DNA of 64,000 nucleotides from Leptospira semungkisensis. Its GTDB lineage: Bacteria > Spirochaetota > Leptospiria > Leptospirales > Leptospiraceae. Below the pieces are notes generated by a model that was not told the origin of the DNA, made no database searches, and saw only the letters and a program-made list of their open reading frames with translations. The stretch covers positions 186,001-250,000 of the forward strand of contig NZ_RQEP01000018.1 in assembly GCF_004770055.1 (NCBI RefSeq), written 5' to 3'. Position 1 is the stretch's first letter; every line of letters starts with the position of its first letter. Shown here in pieces: positions 31,580 to 39,198 of this stretch. Both the position numbers and the translations under genes were made by a program.

Positions 31580-32646
31580 CCGCCTCCCGACTCCGGCTTG
31601 ATCCGGTCTGCAGGACTTACGATATCGGTCACGCGCACACCGAAGTTTTCATCGATGACCACGACCTCACCCTTCGCAATTAATTTTCCGTTAACGAGAA
31701 GATCTACCGGCTCACCGGCCAATTTGTCCAACTCGATGATGGAACCTTCTCCCAAGCCTAAGATATCTTTAATATACATCTTAGTTCTTCCGAGCTCCAC
31801 AGTGACGGACATTTGCACGTCCATGAGAAGGTTTAAGTTAGGAGTTCCTTGGGCACCGCTGGCAGTAGCAAGGTTCGGAAAGGAAACGCCTTTCATTCCT
31901 ACTTGAGAAATTCCGCCTCCGCCACCCATTCCTCCTTGGTAGCCGCCTCCGCCATAATCTCCACCACCGCCTCCGGAGCGCTTGGAAAGAGATAAGATAT
32001 CGTTTGCCATGGACAAGGAAAGAAGGAACTGCACTCGGATAGAAGGAAGACCTTCAATCGCTAAATTGAAAAAAGTACGAATTAGAGGATCGCCTTCGGG
32101 CAAAACCAGCGCAGCGGGAGAAGTAACATGTCTAGTCTCCGCAGGAGAACCACTGACTCCTCCACCGGTCTTTGCCGCGATCTGGGATTGCAACGCTCCC
32201 ATGATAGGAGTTAAACTATCTCGAAGAGTTTGGAGCTGCCCTTCGTCCAAGCCGCCCGAATCAAATCCACCCATCATCATATTCGCGATACGAGCTGCGT
32301 TATCTGCGCCCATAGCAAGCACGGCTCTTCCGTTCAAATTGCCGGAATAGGTAGAGTATAAGATCAAAGTATTTGATTTGAGTTCTGCTTCGATGTCCTT
32401 ACGGGATTTTGCCTCCGTAGTCGGATTCATGAAGTTGGAAGTCTTGGAGAGAATGGCTGCTAAGGTATTTCCCGCAGTCATAAAACAGTGGGAAAGAAAA
32501 TCAGACAAGAGGTCCCTATCTATCGGCGATAAACCGGCAGCTTCCTTGGACCCGCCTCCGGCAGCAACACTGCTCGGATCGAATGTTTCATTGGCACCCG
32601 CTAAAAGGGCGTCTATTTCTTCCTGGGAAAGGGATCCTTCACCCAT
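31576..32646 (-). CDS. fliY: Flagellar motor switch protein FliN/FliY
   Basis: C-ring protein. 356 residues: [16 protein letters not shown]-terminal peptide (CheY-binding type), a CheC/FliM-middle-like domain (about 45-210, [29 protein letters not shown]), a glycine-rich linker (about 215-245, [19 protein letters not shown]), and a C-terminal SpoA/FliN domain ([40 protein letters not shown]). In Leptospira this is called FliY. I prefer ATG 32646 over GTG 32655 because GAGAG is then properly spaced. First gene of the (-) flagellar run. Confidence 0.93.
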   Translation of the reverse strand: MGEGSLSQEEIDALLAGANETFDPSSVAAGGGSKEAAGLSPIDRDLLSDFLSHCFMTAGNTLAAILSKTSNFMNPTTEAKSRKDIEAELKSNTLILYSTYSGNLNGRAVLAMGADNAARIANMMMGGFDSGGLDEGQLQTLRDSLTPIMGALQSQIAAKTGGGVSGSPAETRHVTSPAALVLPEGDPLIRTFFNLAIEGLPSIRVQFLLSLSMANDILSLSKRSGGGGGDYGGGGYQGGMGGGGGISQVGMKGVSFPNLATASGAQGTPNLNLLMDVQMSVTVELGRTKMYIKDILGLGEGSIIELDKLAGEPVDLLVNGKLIAKGEVVVIDENFGVRVTDIVSPADRIKPESGGG

Positions 32647-32881
32647 CTGGGGCACTCTCTCTTAGTTTTGGATTAGGAGACATAATAAAAAGAAATTTGT
32701 CGACCCTTTTTTTTCTTGCTTCGAAAAAGGACGAAAAGAGGCCGGGGATTTACTAAATTATAATGTCCCGCTCCAGAGAAAGACAAGCGAAATAATCCAA
32801 ATTTCAGGAGATAAGGCGCCCAGTTCGAGCAAGGAAGATCTCGCCCTTTTGCGGGAAATGTGATATTAGGGAGGGGCGCTT

Positions 32882-32924
32882 TCCCACGGGCCCTCCTCCA
32901 CCACCCAAACTCGGGTGGGGGCCG
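32882..32924. repeat. GC-rich intergenic hairpin repeat, copy D
   Basis: TCCCACGGGCCCTCCTCC then ACCACCC AAACTC GGGTGGGGGCC, the same core as copy A, followed about 25 bases later by TGTGGGAACTC (GAGTTCCCACA on the other strand). It is in the 432-base gap between fliY and the ArsR gene, which otherwise holds the two promoters and no convincing gene. Confidence 0.7.
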
Positions 32925-33028
32925 TTTTCGCACATTCTTCTGTGGGAACTCTTTCGCAGAACCTGCTTTACCGAGTTCTCCTTCTTCCAATTTTTTCCTA
33001 ATTTTGGCAAAACCCTTCTAGATCCAGC

Positions 33029-33086
33029 TTGACGAGCGATCCAAGAGCTCATATTTTACCGAAAGGTAAATTAACTAAATGGTTAA
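33029..33086 (+). promoter_or_regulatory. Promoter and palindromic operator of the arsR operon
   Basis: TTGACG (33029-33034), 17 bases, TATTTT (33052-33057). Over the -10 and start point lies TTTACC-GAAA-GGTAAA (33055-33070), followed by TTAAC-TAAATG-GTTAA (33071-33086), which spans the ATG. Two adjacent palindromes on a promoter in front of an ArsR-type repressor suggest self-repression. Confidence 0.6.
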
Positions 33087-33450
33087 ATATGCTATTGAAC
33101 CGGATCGCCTGAGTAATACTTTCGCCGCATTAGCCGACCCAACGAGACGAGAGATCCTTCTATATCTCATTTCGGGAGAAGCCACAGTCAAAGAATTGGC
33201 TGAACCTTTCAATATGAGTCTGCCGGGAATTTCCAAACACCTTAAGGTCTTGGAAAAGGCGGGGTTGATCGAAAGAGGCAGAGAGGCCCAGTGGAGACCC
33301 TGCAAGATCAAGGCGGATCCTCTCAAAGAGGCTTCTGGATGGTTGGATCGATACCGCCATTTTTGGGAACAAAGCTTCGATCGTTTGGATGAGTATCTGA
33401 AGCAAGTTCAGGCACAAGAAACAGAACAAAAAAATAAAGGAACATTATAA
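33079..33450 (+). CDS. ArsR-family transcriptional repressor
   Basis: A 123-residue winged-helix regulator. The ArsR HTH is plain: LSNTFAALADPTRREILLYL, TVKELAEPFNMSLPGISKHL and VLEKAGLIERGREAQWRPCK. No metal-binding CxC motif is present, so it is of the non-metal subgroup that is often paired with SRPBCC/AHSA1 proteins, as here. The stop is directly followed by the ATG of the efflux gene. Probably represses its own operon through the palindromes at 33055-33086. Confidence 0.9.
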   Translation: MVKYAIEPDRLSNTFAALADPTRREILLYLISGEATVKELAEPFNMSLPGISKHLKVLEKAGLIERGREAQWRPCKIKADPLKEASGWLDRYRHFWEQSFDRLDEYLKQVQAQETEQKNKGTL

Positions 33451-35016
33451 ATGTCTAATGTAACTCAGGGAACCGCGCCCAAGGCGACGATGAAGGAATG
33501 GATCGGACTCGCGGTCATCGCGCTCCCCTGCCTTCTTTACGCGATGGATTTGACGGTGCTATATTTGGCGGTCCCTCAATTGACGGAAGAATTAAAACCC
33601 AGTGGTTCTCAATTGCTTTGGATCGTGGATATCTACGGGTTCTTAGTTGCCGGATTCTTGGTAACCATGGGAACCTTAGGGGATCGGATAGGACGCAGAA
33701 AGCTCCTTCTGATGGGAGCGACCGCTTTCGGAATCGCATCCGTATTTGCTGCATTTTCCACGACAGCAGAAATGCTGATCGCCACAAGAGCATTGTTAGG
33801 AGTGACAGCTGCCACCTTGGCTCCTTCTACTCTATCATTGATCCGTAATATGTTTCTAGATTCGGATGAGAGAACCTTTGCGATCGGCGTTTGGGGAACC
33901 AGTTTCTCCTTGGGAGGAGCAATCGGACCGTTGGCAGGAGGGTTACTTCTTCAGCATTTCTGGTGGGGATCCGTTTTCTTAATGAGCGTTCCAGTAATGA
34001 TCCTTCTTCTCATAGTAGGACCAAAACTATTACCCGAATTCAAAGACCCGAATGCAGGAAAATTAGATCTTTTCAGTGCGTTCCTTTCTCTTGCATCCGT
34101 TCTTTCCATTATATATGGACTGAAGCAAGTAGCGGAAAGTGGATGGAACTTGGTAGCAAATCTTTCGATTCTGATCGGTCTTGCAGTCGGATATATTTTT
34201 ATCAGAAGACAGAAGACCTTAGCAGATCCTTTGATCGATTTGCAGTTATTTAAGCTTCCTACATTCAGTGCCGCAGTGATTGCAAATACTCTGTTAGTCT
34301 TTGTTGCTTTAGGCACATTCCTTTTTGTTGCTCAATATCTACAGTTAGTATTAGGTCTTTCTCCTTTGGAAGCAGGACTCTGGACTCTTCCTTCAGCGGC
34401 AGGAAATATTGTAGGATCTCTTACTGTGCCAATTCTCGTACGTAAGGTAAAGCCAATCCGCTTAATGATCGGAGGATTTATCTTAGGGGGAATAGGCTTA
34501 GCACTGTATGCGCAAGTAGAAGGAAATTCCGGACTAGCATATATAGTTGCAGGTTCCTTAATATTCTCTTTGGGGATCTGTGCGGTAGTAATACTCGGAA
34601 CAGACATCATCATGAGCTCAGCGCCTCCTGAAAAAGCGGGAGCCGCTGCTTCCATCTCGGAAACCGCTGCTGAATTTGGAGGAGTCTTAGGCATTGCAGT
34701 ATTAGGAAGCTTAGGTACTGCAATCTATCGCAGCAGAATGAGTAATATCGTCTCCACTGGAATTTCCGCGCAAAAGGCAGAAGAAGCGAAGAGCACCTTG
34801 GGAGCGGCAGTTGCACTCTCTAAAGAACTGCCGGCCGATATTGGAGCCTCCATCTTGGAACCTGCGAAACAAGCATTCACGGACTCATTCCAATTGGTCT
34901 CCGCAATTTCAGCAGGCATAGCCATCCTTTTGGCGGTGATAGTCTATGCCATGCTTAGGAACACAAAAAGTAATTCGGAAAAAACCGAAGATCAAGCATT
35001 AGACGCAGTATCATAA
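33451..35016 (+). CDS. DHA2-type MFS drug efflux transporter
   Basis: The 521-residue, 14-TM protein resembles SmvA/QacA/EmrB. Seen: MDLTVLYLAVPQLTEELKPS (TM1 with the acidic residue typical of DHA2 proteins), WIVDIYGFLVAGFLVTMGTL, motif A GTLGDRIGRRKLLLMG, ATRALLGVTAATLAPSTLSL, and motif C-like GTSFSLGGAIGPLAGGLLL. Exports cationic or lipophilic compounds by proton antiport in known relatives. Starts directly after the repressor stop, which makes it the probable main target of the ArsR regulation. Confidence 0.9.
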   Translation: MSNVTQGTAPKATMKEWIGLAVIALPCLLYAMDLTVLYLAVPQLTEELKPSGSQLLWIVDIYGFLVAGFLVTMGTLGDRIGRRKLLLMGATAFGIASVFAAFSTTAEMLIATRALLGVTAATLAPSTLSLIRNMFLDSDERTFAIGVWGTSFSLGGAIGPLAGGLLLQHFWWGSVFLMSVPVMILLLIVGPKLLPEFKDPNAGKLDLFSAFLSLASVLSIIYGLKQVAESGWNLVANLSILIGLAVGYIFIRRQKTLADPLIDLQLFKLPTFSAAVIANTLLVFVALGTFLFVAQYLQLVLGLSPLEAGLWTLPSAAGNIVGSLTVPILVRKVKPIRLMIGGFILGGIGLALYAQVEGNSGLAYIVAGSLIFSLGICAVVILGTDIIMSSAPPEKAGAAASISETAAEFGGVLGIAVLGSLGTAIYRSRMSNIVSTGISAQKAEEAKSTLGAAVALSKELPADIGASILEPAKQAFTDSFQLVSAISAGIAILLAVIVYAMLRNTKSNSEKTEDQALDAVS

Positions 35017-35048
35017 ATTTTTAAAGAAAGAATCAAGGTAGAGACAAA

Positions 35049-35510
35049 ATGAACGTAAGCAGTAACACCGCGGACAGAGAATTAGTAACCACAAGGATTT
35101 TCGACGCGCCTCGTGAGAAAGTATTCGAAGCGTGGACCAATCCAGAACAAGTCGTCCATTGGTGGGGTCCGAGAGGATTTACGAATACGATACATGAAAT
35201 GGACGTGCGCCCCGGAGGAGTTTGGAAGTTTATCATGCACGGGCCCGACGGTGTAGATTATCAAAACCTGATAGAATACAAAGAAGTAGTAAGGCCCGAG
35301 AAGTTAGTCTACTCTCATGGTTCCAATGATGATCCAAGACAATTCGAAGTCTCTGTAACTTTCGAAGAAGAAGGTTCCAAAACGAAACTCACGATGCACT
35401 CCATATTCCGCACTGCAGAAGAATTCAAGATCAAAGTAGAAAAATTCGGAGCGATCGAAGGCCTAAAAGGAACACTGGATCGACTCGAAGAACAATTAGC
35501 AAAAAGATAA
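35049..35510 (+). CDS. SRPBCC (AHSA1-type) protein
   Basis: 153 residues of the START/AHSA1 fold: TRIFDAPREKVFEAWTNPEQ, VHWWGPRGFTNTIHEMDVRP, GGVWKFIMHGPDGVDYQN, and the C-terminal helix FGAIEGLKGTLDRLEEQL. This fold binds hydrophobic ligands in a helix-grip pocket; exact ligand unknown. ArsR-AHSA1 pairs are frequent in bacteria. 32 bases after the efflux gene; same operon. Confidence 0.88.
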   Translation: MNVSSNTADRELVTTRIFDAPREKVFEAWTNPEQVVHWWGPRGFTNTIHEMDVRPGGVWKFIMHGPDGVDYQNLIEYKEVVRPEKLVYSHGSNDDPRQFEVSVTFEEEGSKTKLTMHSIFRTAEEFKIKVEKFGAIEGLKGTLDRLEEQLAKR

Positions 35511-35536
35511 TATTTGTTTAGGTAAGGAAATACGAT

Positions 35537-35611
35537 ATGAACAATAGAAAATTGGATATAAGATCTTTCTGGATCATTATATTTCCTTTTATTAAGAAAG
35601 AGGGAAATTAA
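35537..35611 (+). CDS. Possible 24-residue ORF in front of the reductase gene
   Basis: ATG 35537 with AAGGAAA about 8 bases upstream, reading M-N-N-R-K-L-D-I-R-S-F-W then a hydrophobic FWIIIFPFIKK stretch, with its TAA directly followed by the next ATG (35612). The abutting stop and start suggest translational coupling or a leader, but a random ORF of this size is common. Confidence 0.3.
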   Translation: MNNRKLDIRSFWIIIFPFIKKEGN

Positions 35612-36175
35612 ATGAGCGCTCGAAAACTCATCGTCTTTATGATGCAATCTCTGGATGGATACCATGCTGGTCCCAACGGAGAGTTGGATTGGCATAATGT
35701 AGATGCGGATTTTAACGAATTCGCAATCAACCAGATCGACTCAATAGATACTATCGCTTTCGGCAGAAAGACCTACGAGCTGATGGCAAGCTATTGGCCT
35801 ACAGAATTGGCATTGCAAGACGATCCGACTGTGGCCGAAAAGATGAACAGCATGCCGAAAATAGTATTTTCCAAGTCTATGCAAAAAGCGGACTGGAATA
35901 ATACTAGATTGATCAAGGACAATATTCCGGAAGAGATCAGCAAATTGAAATCTTCTCCCGGAAAGGATCTGATCATCTTTGGGAGTTCAGACCTAGTCGC
36001 AAGCTTATTGAAAGATAATCTTATAGACGAAGTCCGATCAATCATCGCTCCAGTTCTTCTTGGCAAGGGCCTGATTCTTTTTAACGGAGCAGGCACTAGA
36101 AAACTACAATTGCTCGAGACTAAAATTTTTAAATCAGGGAATGTCCTTTTGTATTATCGCCCACTCCCAGCCTGA
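35612..36175 (+). CDS. RibD C-terminal / DHFR-like reductase
   Basis: A 187-residue protein of the RibD_C (dihydrofolate-reductase-like) family: RKLIVFMMQSLDGYHAGPNG, DTIAFGRKTYELMASYWPTE, MPKIVFSKSMQKADWNNTRL, GKDLIIFGSSDLVASLLKDN and IAPVLLGKGLILFNGAGTRK. NAD(P)H-dependent, substrate unknown; YyaP/YwjB-type homologues are common solitary genes. GAGGG precedes the ATG. Last gene of the ArsR operon. Confidence 0.88.
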   Translation: MSARKLIVFMMQSLDGYHAGPNGELDWHNVDADFNEFAINQIDSIDTIAFGRKTYELMASYWPTELALQDDPTVAEKMNSMPKIVFSKSMQKADWNNTRLIKDNIPEEISKLKSSPGKDLIIFGSSDLVASLLKDNLIDEVRSIIAPVLLGKGLILFNGAGTRKLQLLETKIFKSGNVLLYYRPLPA

Positions 36176-36212
36176 GGAAAGATGGTCCTATATCATCTTC
36201 CGTAGGTAAAGA

Positions 36213-37730
36213 GTGATCGATTATATCCGTAAGATCTTAGATGCGAGGGTGTATGATGTGGCGATCCACACTCCCCTCGATCCTATGACTCGACTTTCCC
36301 AAAGATTGGGCTCTTCTGTTCTTCTTAAAAGAGAAGATCTTCAACCCATCTTCTCCTTTAAGATCCGAGGCGCCTACAATCGGCTCTCCCGCCTTACAGA
36401 TGCGGAAAAGAAAAAAGGCGTTATCTGCGCTTCTGCAGGAAATCATGCGCAAGGTGTTTCGATTTCTTCTAATAAGCTCGGGATCCGCGCAGTCATTGTC
36501 ATGCCGATCACCACTCCAAGCATCAAAGTAGATGCAGTAAAATATTGGGGAGCGGAGATCATACTTCACGGAGACACATTCGATGAAGCCTATTCCTACG
36601 CGAGAAATTTGGAAAAGAAGGAAGGTCTTGTATTCATTCATCCTTATGACGATCCTGATGTGATCGCTGGGCAAGGAACGATTGGTATAGAGATCCTGCA
36701 GCAATATCCAGGAGCTATCGAAGCAATCTTTGTGCCCATCGGCGGTGGTGGTCTTGCTGCCGGTGTTGCGTCTTATATCAAATTTCTCAGACCCGAAACA
36801 AAACTGATCGGAGTGGAACCAGTAGATGCCGCTTCCATGAAAGCAGCGATCGAAACAGGCGAAAGAGTCATCCTAGACAGGGTCGGATTATTTGCGGATG
36901 GGGTTGCGGTGAGGCAAGCAGGCGCAGAAACATTCCAAATTTGTAAAGAACTTTTGGACGATGTCCTGGTCTCCGATACGGACGAAATTTGCGCCGCGGT
37001 AAAAGACATTTTCGAAGACATGAGAGTGATCGCTGAACCTGCAGGAGCTCTTTCTTTAGCCGGACTGAAATCGTATGCGATGCGTAATCCAAATCGAAAA
37101 GGCGCTTTGATCGCAATCAATTCGGGTGCCAATATGAATTTCGATCGACTTCGCCATGTGGCAGAAAGAGCCGAGCTAGGCGAATCCAGAGAGATTCTAC
37201 TTGGAGTTACCATTCCCGAAAAGCAAGGAAGCTATCTTCGCTTTATCCAGGTACTTGGAAATCGAAACATTACAGAATTCAACTATAGATATTCTTCCGA
37301 TAAACAGGCGCATGTATTTGTGGGCTTAAAACTGACAGATGCTCATCGAGAAAAAGAAGAAGTGATAACTCAACTAAAAGGTATCGGTTACGAAGTAATT
37401 GATATCAGCGCCGATGAGACTGCCAAACTTCATATTCGCTATATGGTTGGGGGAAGAACATCCGACTTGCAAGATGAGATTATTCTAAGATTCGAATTCC
37501 CGGAGAGACCGGGAGCCCTCTTGAAATTCTTAGAAGGAGTTGGCTCCGAATGGAATATTACATTATTCCATTATAGGAATCATGGTGCCGATTATGGAAG
37601 AGTACTCGTTGGGTTGCAGGTTCCTTCTTCAGATACGAATCGATTCAACCAGCGACTTGCATCCTTAGGATATCCATACGAAGTGGAGACCGATAATCCT
37701 GCCTATCGGATGTTCCTACACGGTTTTTAG
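36213..37730 (+). CDS. ilvA: Biosynthetic threonine ammonia-lyase (two ACT domains)
   Basis: PLP enzyme that deaminates threonine to 2-oxobutanoate, the first committed step of threonine-dependent isoleucine synthesis. 505 residues: catalytic domain 1-320 with PLP Lys50 in FSFKIRGAYN, AGNHAQGVSI, the phosphate-binding PIGGGGLAAGVA and INSGANMNFDRL; then two ACT-like regulatory domains (about 330-410 and 425-500, LRFEFPERPGALLKFLEGVG), as in the isoleucine-inhibited form. GTG start at 36213, which gives the same N terminus as E. coli IlvA after its leader. 37 bases after the reductase gene. Confidence 0.93.
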   Translation: MIDYIRKILDARVYDVAIHTPLDPMTRLSQRLGSSVLLKREDLQPIFSFKIRGAYNRLSRLTDAEKKKGVICASAGNHAQGVSISSNKLGIRAVIVMPITTPSIKVDAVKYWGAEIILHGDTFDEAYSYARNLEKKEGLVFIHPYDDPDVIAGQGTIGIEILQQYPGAIEAIFVPIGGGGLAAGVASYIKFLRPETKLIGVEPVDAASMKAAIETGERVILDRVGLFADGVAVRQAGAETFQICKELLDDVLVSDTDEICAAVKDIFEDMRVIAEPAGALSLAGLKSYAMRNPNRKGALIAINSGANMNFDRLRHVAERAELGESREILLGVTIPEKQGSYLRFIQVLGNRNITEFNYRYSSDKQAHVFVGLKLTDAHREKEEVITQLKGIGYEVIDISADETAKLHIRYMVGGRTSDLQDEIILRFEFPERPGALLKFLEGVGSEWNITLFHYRNHGADYGRVLVGLQVPSSDTNRFNQRLASLGYPYEVETDNPAYRMFLHGF

Positions 37731-37741
37731 AGCGAGCCAAT

Positions 37742-38233
37742 TCAAATATCCAGACGGAAATAGGCTCTTTTTAGCATTTTCTGAATATCGACTCGTTTGC
37801 CTGGATCTTCTCCTAAGCAGACGAACATCAGACCATACATTACGTTTTCCTTAAAAACGGTCACATAAAGAGTGTGGAGATTACTCCCTTTATCTTTGTA
37901 ATAAAGGCGAAATGCAGGATGATTTGCCAAAACATAATTTTCGGCCTCTATGACTCTTCCGTTCCTGCCTCGAACTGCTTCGATCATTCCAGCCTGAAAC
38001 TCTTTGTTGGCCGCTCCCTGGTCAATGGTCTCATTCAATTCTTTTCGGATCACAAGCACGGTTGCAGAATCGTTAAAATCTTTCGCAGCGAATATTCCTC
38101 CCGCAAAAGGTTCTATTTGAAACCAATCGAATGGAATAATCAAATTAAGTGCTGAGTAATGTTTTTTATTTTCTTCCGCAGAGATGGAAACGGATAAGAA
38201 TACAATTAGAAGATATGAGATTTTCCTATACAA
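37742..38233 (-). CDS. Secreted protein of unknown function
   Basis: 163 residues with a clear signal peptide (about 1-19, ends SISA). The mature part has the rhythm of a small alpha/beta PsbP/DcrB-like fold: LNLIIPFDWFQIEPFAGG, ATVLVIRKELNE, AENYVLANHPAFRLYYKD, LHTLYVTVFKENVMYGLMFV. Such domains often occur as exported stress or lipoprotein-like factors. I do not assign a function. Converges on ilvA with 11 bases between the stops. Confidence 0.6.
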   Translation of the reverse strand: MYRKISYLLIVFLSVSISAEENKKHYSALNLIIPFDWFQIEPFAGGIFAAKDFNDSATVLVIRKELNETIDQGAANKEFQAGMIEAVRGRNGRVIEAENYVLANHPAFRLYYKDKGSNLHTLYVTVFKENVMYGLMFVCLGEDPGKRVDIQKMLKRAYFRLDI

Positions 38234-38320
38234 GAAGCTAATGCCTTTACCTTATTCAAAGACCGGATGTATTCCGCATCACGGACGATACATATTCAGG
38301 ATTTCTTTTTTTGTAAAGAA

Positions 38321-38836
38321 CTAAGCCGACTTTGGATCTAGTTTAGAATTCTTTCCCCATGGCTTCCAAACGGAAATAAAGATCACAAGGGAGAATACGC
38401 AGCATTGTGCAGCTATCCCCCATTGCATCCAAAAATGGTTTTCTAAGAAAACTGGATTGGAAACTGCCGAGCTAGCTTCGGTTTCTATAATCGAAATATT
38501 TTCCAAGAGTCTCTTTTCGATAAAGAATATCCCGAATAAGATTTGAAGGGAAACAATCAGAAACTTTACGGTAACCCATTTATATTTCCAGATTTCCCAA
38601 GGAGTAAATATCCCGTTCAAGATCCCTGTGAAAAGGCTGCCCATTCCTCCCCATCCGATCACATTCCAAGCGATCGCCCTCATGCTGAGATAGGTTAAGT
38701 AGGTTGATCCCATTTCGGTAACATGAGAACCGAATAAAAGAGGTAGCCAACTAGCTACCCCTCCTACCCAAATACTTACAAAAATAATATGGATCGATTT
38801 TAAAAGTTTAGATCCTTTCGGGCCGAGTTTCTTCAT
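38321..38836 (-). CDS. Four-TM membrane protein (DUF2269/CopD-like)
   Basis: 171 residues with four TM helices (about 12-34, 50-72, 83-103, 135-158). The first helix with SIHIIFVSIWVGGVASW and the GSLFTGILNG turn resemble DUF2269/CopD-type integral membrane proteins; histidine in helix 1 could bind haem or copper. No direct evidence of function. 30 bases upstream of the stop of the next gene on the same strand. Confidence 0.6.
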   Translation of the reverse strand: MKKLGPKGSKLLKSIHIIFVSIWVGGVASWLPLLFGSHVTEMGSTYLTYLSMRAIAWNVIGWGGMGSLFTGILNGIFTPWEIWKYKWVTVKFLIVSLQILFGIFFIEKRLLENISIIETEASSAVSNPVFLENHFWMQWGIAAQCCVFSLVIFISVWKPWGKNSKLDPKSA

Positions 38837-38866
38837 AGTAAATTTAAAGAATTCTAAAATACTAAA

Positions 38867-39196
38867 TTAAGGAATTCCCAGATCTCCTTCTTCTCCTTGA
38901 GCGTATAGCCTAAGAGAATCAAAGCTGTATATTCCAGTATTATGATAGTCACCCCAGACTAGATTGACTGCGTATCTTCCCACCTTAGAAAAAGAGAGGA
39001 GTTTGGCATCCTTGATATTCCCGGTAGTCGCTCCCACCTTTCCACCATGCCCTCCTCTGCAGACGACACAAGGGCATCTTCTTCTCAATTCTGAAAGAGC
39101 AAATTCGGAAATCACTCCGTCCTTCCACTCTATTTTCAAAGTTTCTTCGTCGAAACTGATTACTTCCGGAGTAGTTGCTTTTAAACTCAGAGTCAT
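38867..39196 (-). CDS. DUF971 protein (gamma-butyrobetaine hydroxylase N-like)
   Basis: A 109-residue, single-domain protein: EETLKIEWKDGVISEFALSE, LRRRCPCVVCRGG with a CPCVVC cysteine cluster likely to bind a metal, and GRYAVNLVWGDYHNTGIYSF. DUF971 proteins are often linked to Fe-S cluster metabolism, e.g. next to mrp/apbC; here it is next to a lipid gene. Stops 30 bases before the four-TM gene and starts 2 bases after the AGCS-PSD gene, so the three are probably one transcript. Confidence 0.85.
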   Translation of the reverse strand: MTLSLKATTPEVISFDEETLKIEWKDGVISEFALSELRRRCPCVVCRGGHGGKVGATTGNIKDAKLLSFSKVGRYAVNLVWGDYHNTGIYSFDSLRLYAQGEEGDLGIP

Positions 39197-39198
39197 AC

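Noticed and set aside
32673..33052. Two minus-strand frames of 82-105 codons upstream of fliY
   Set aside because: They run through the GC-rich repeat copy D and have no RBS; repeat-derived.
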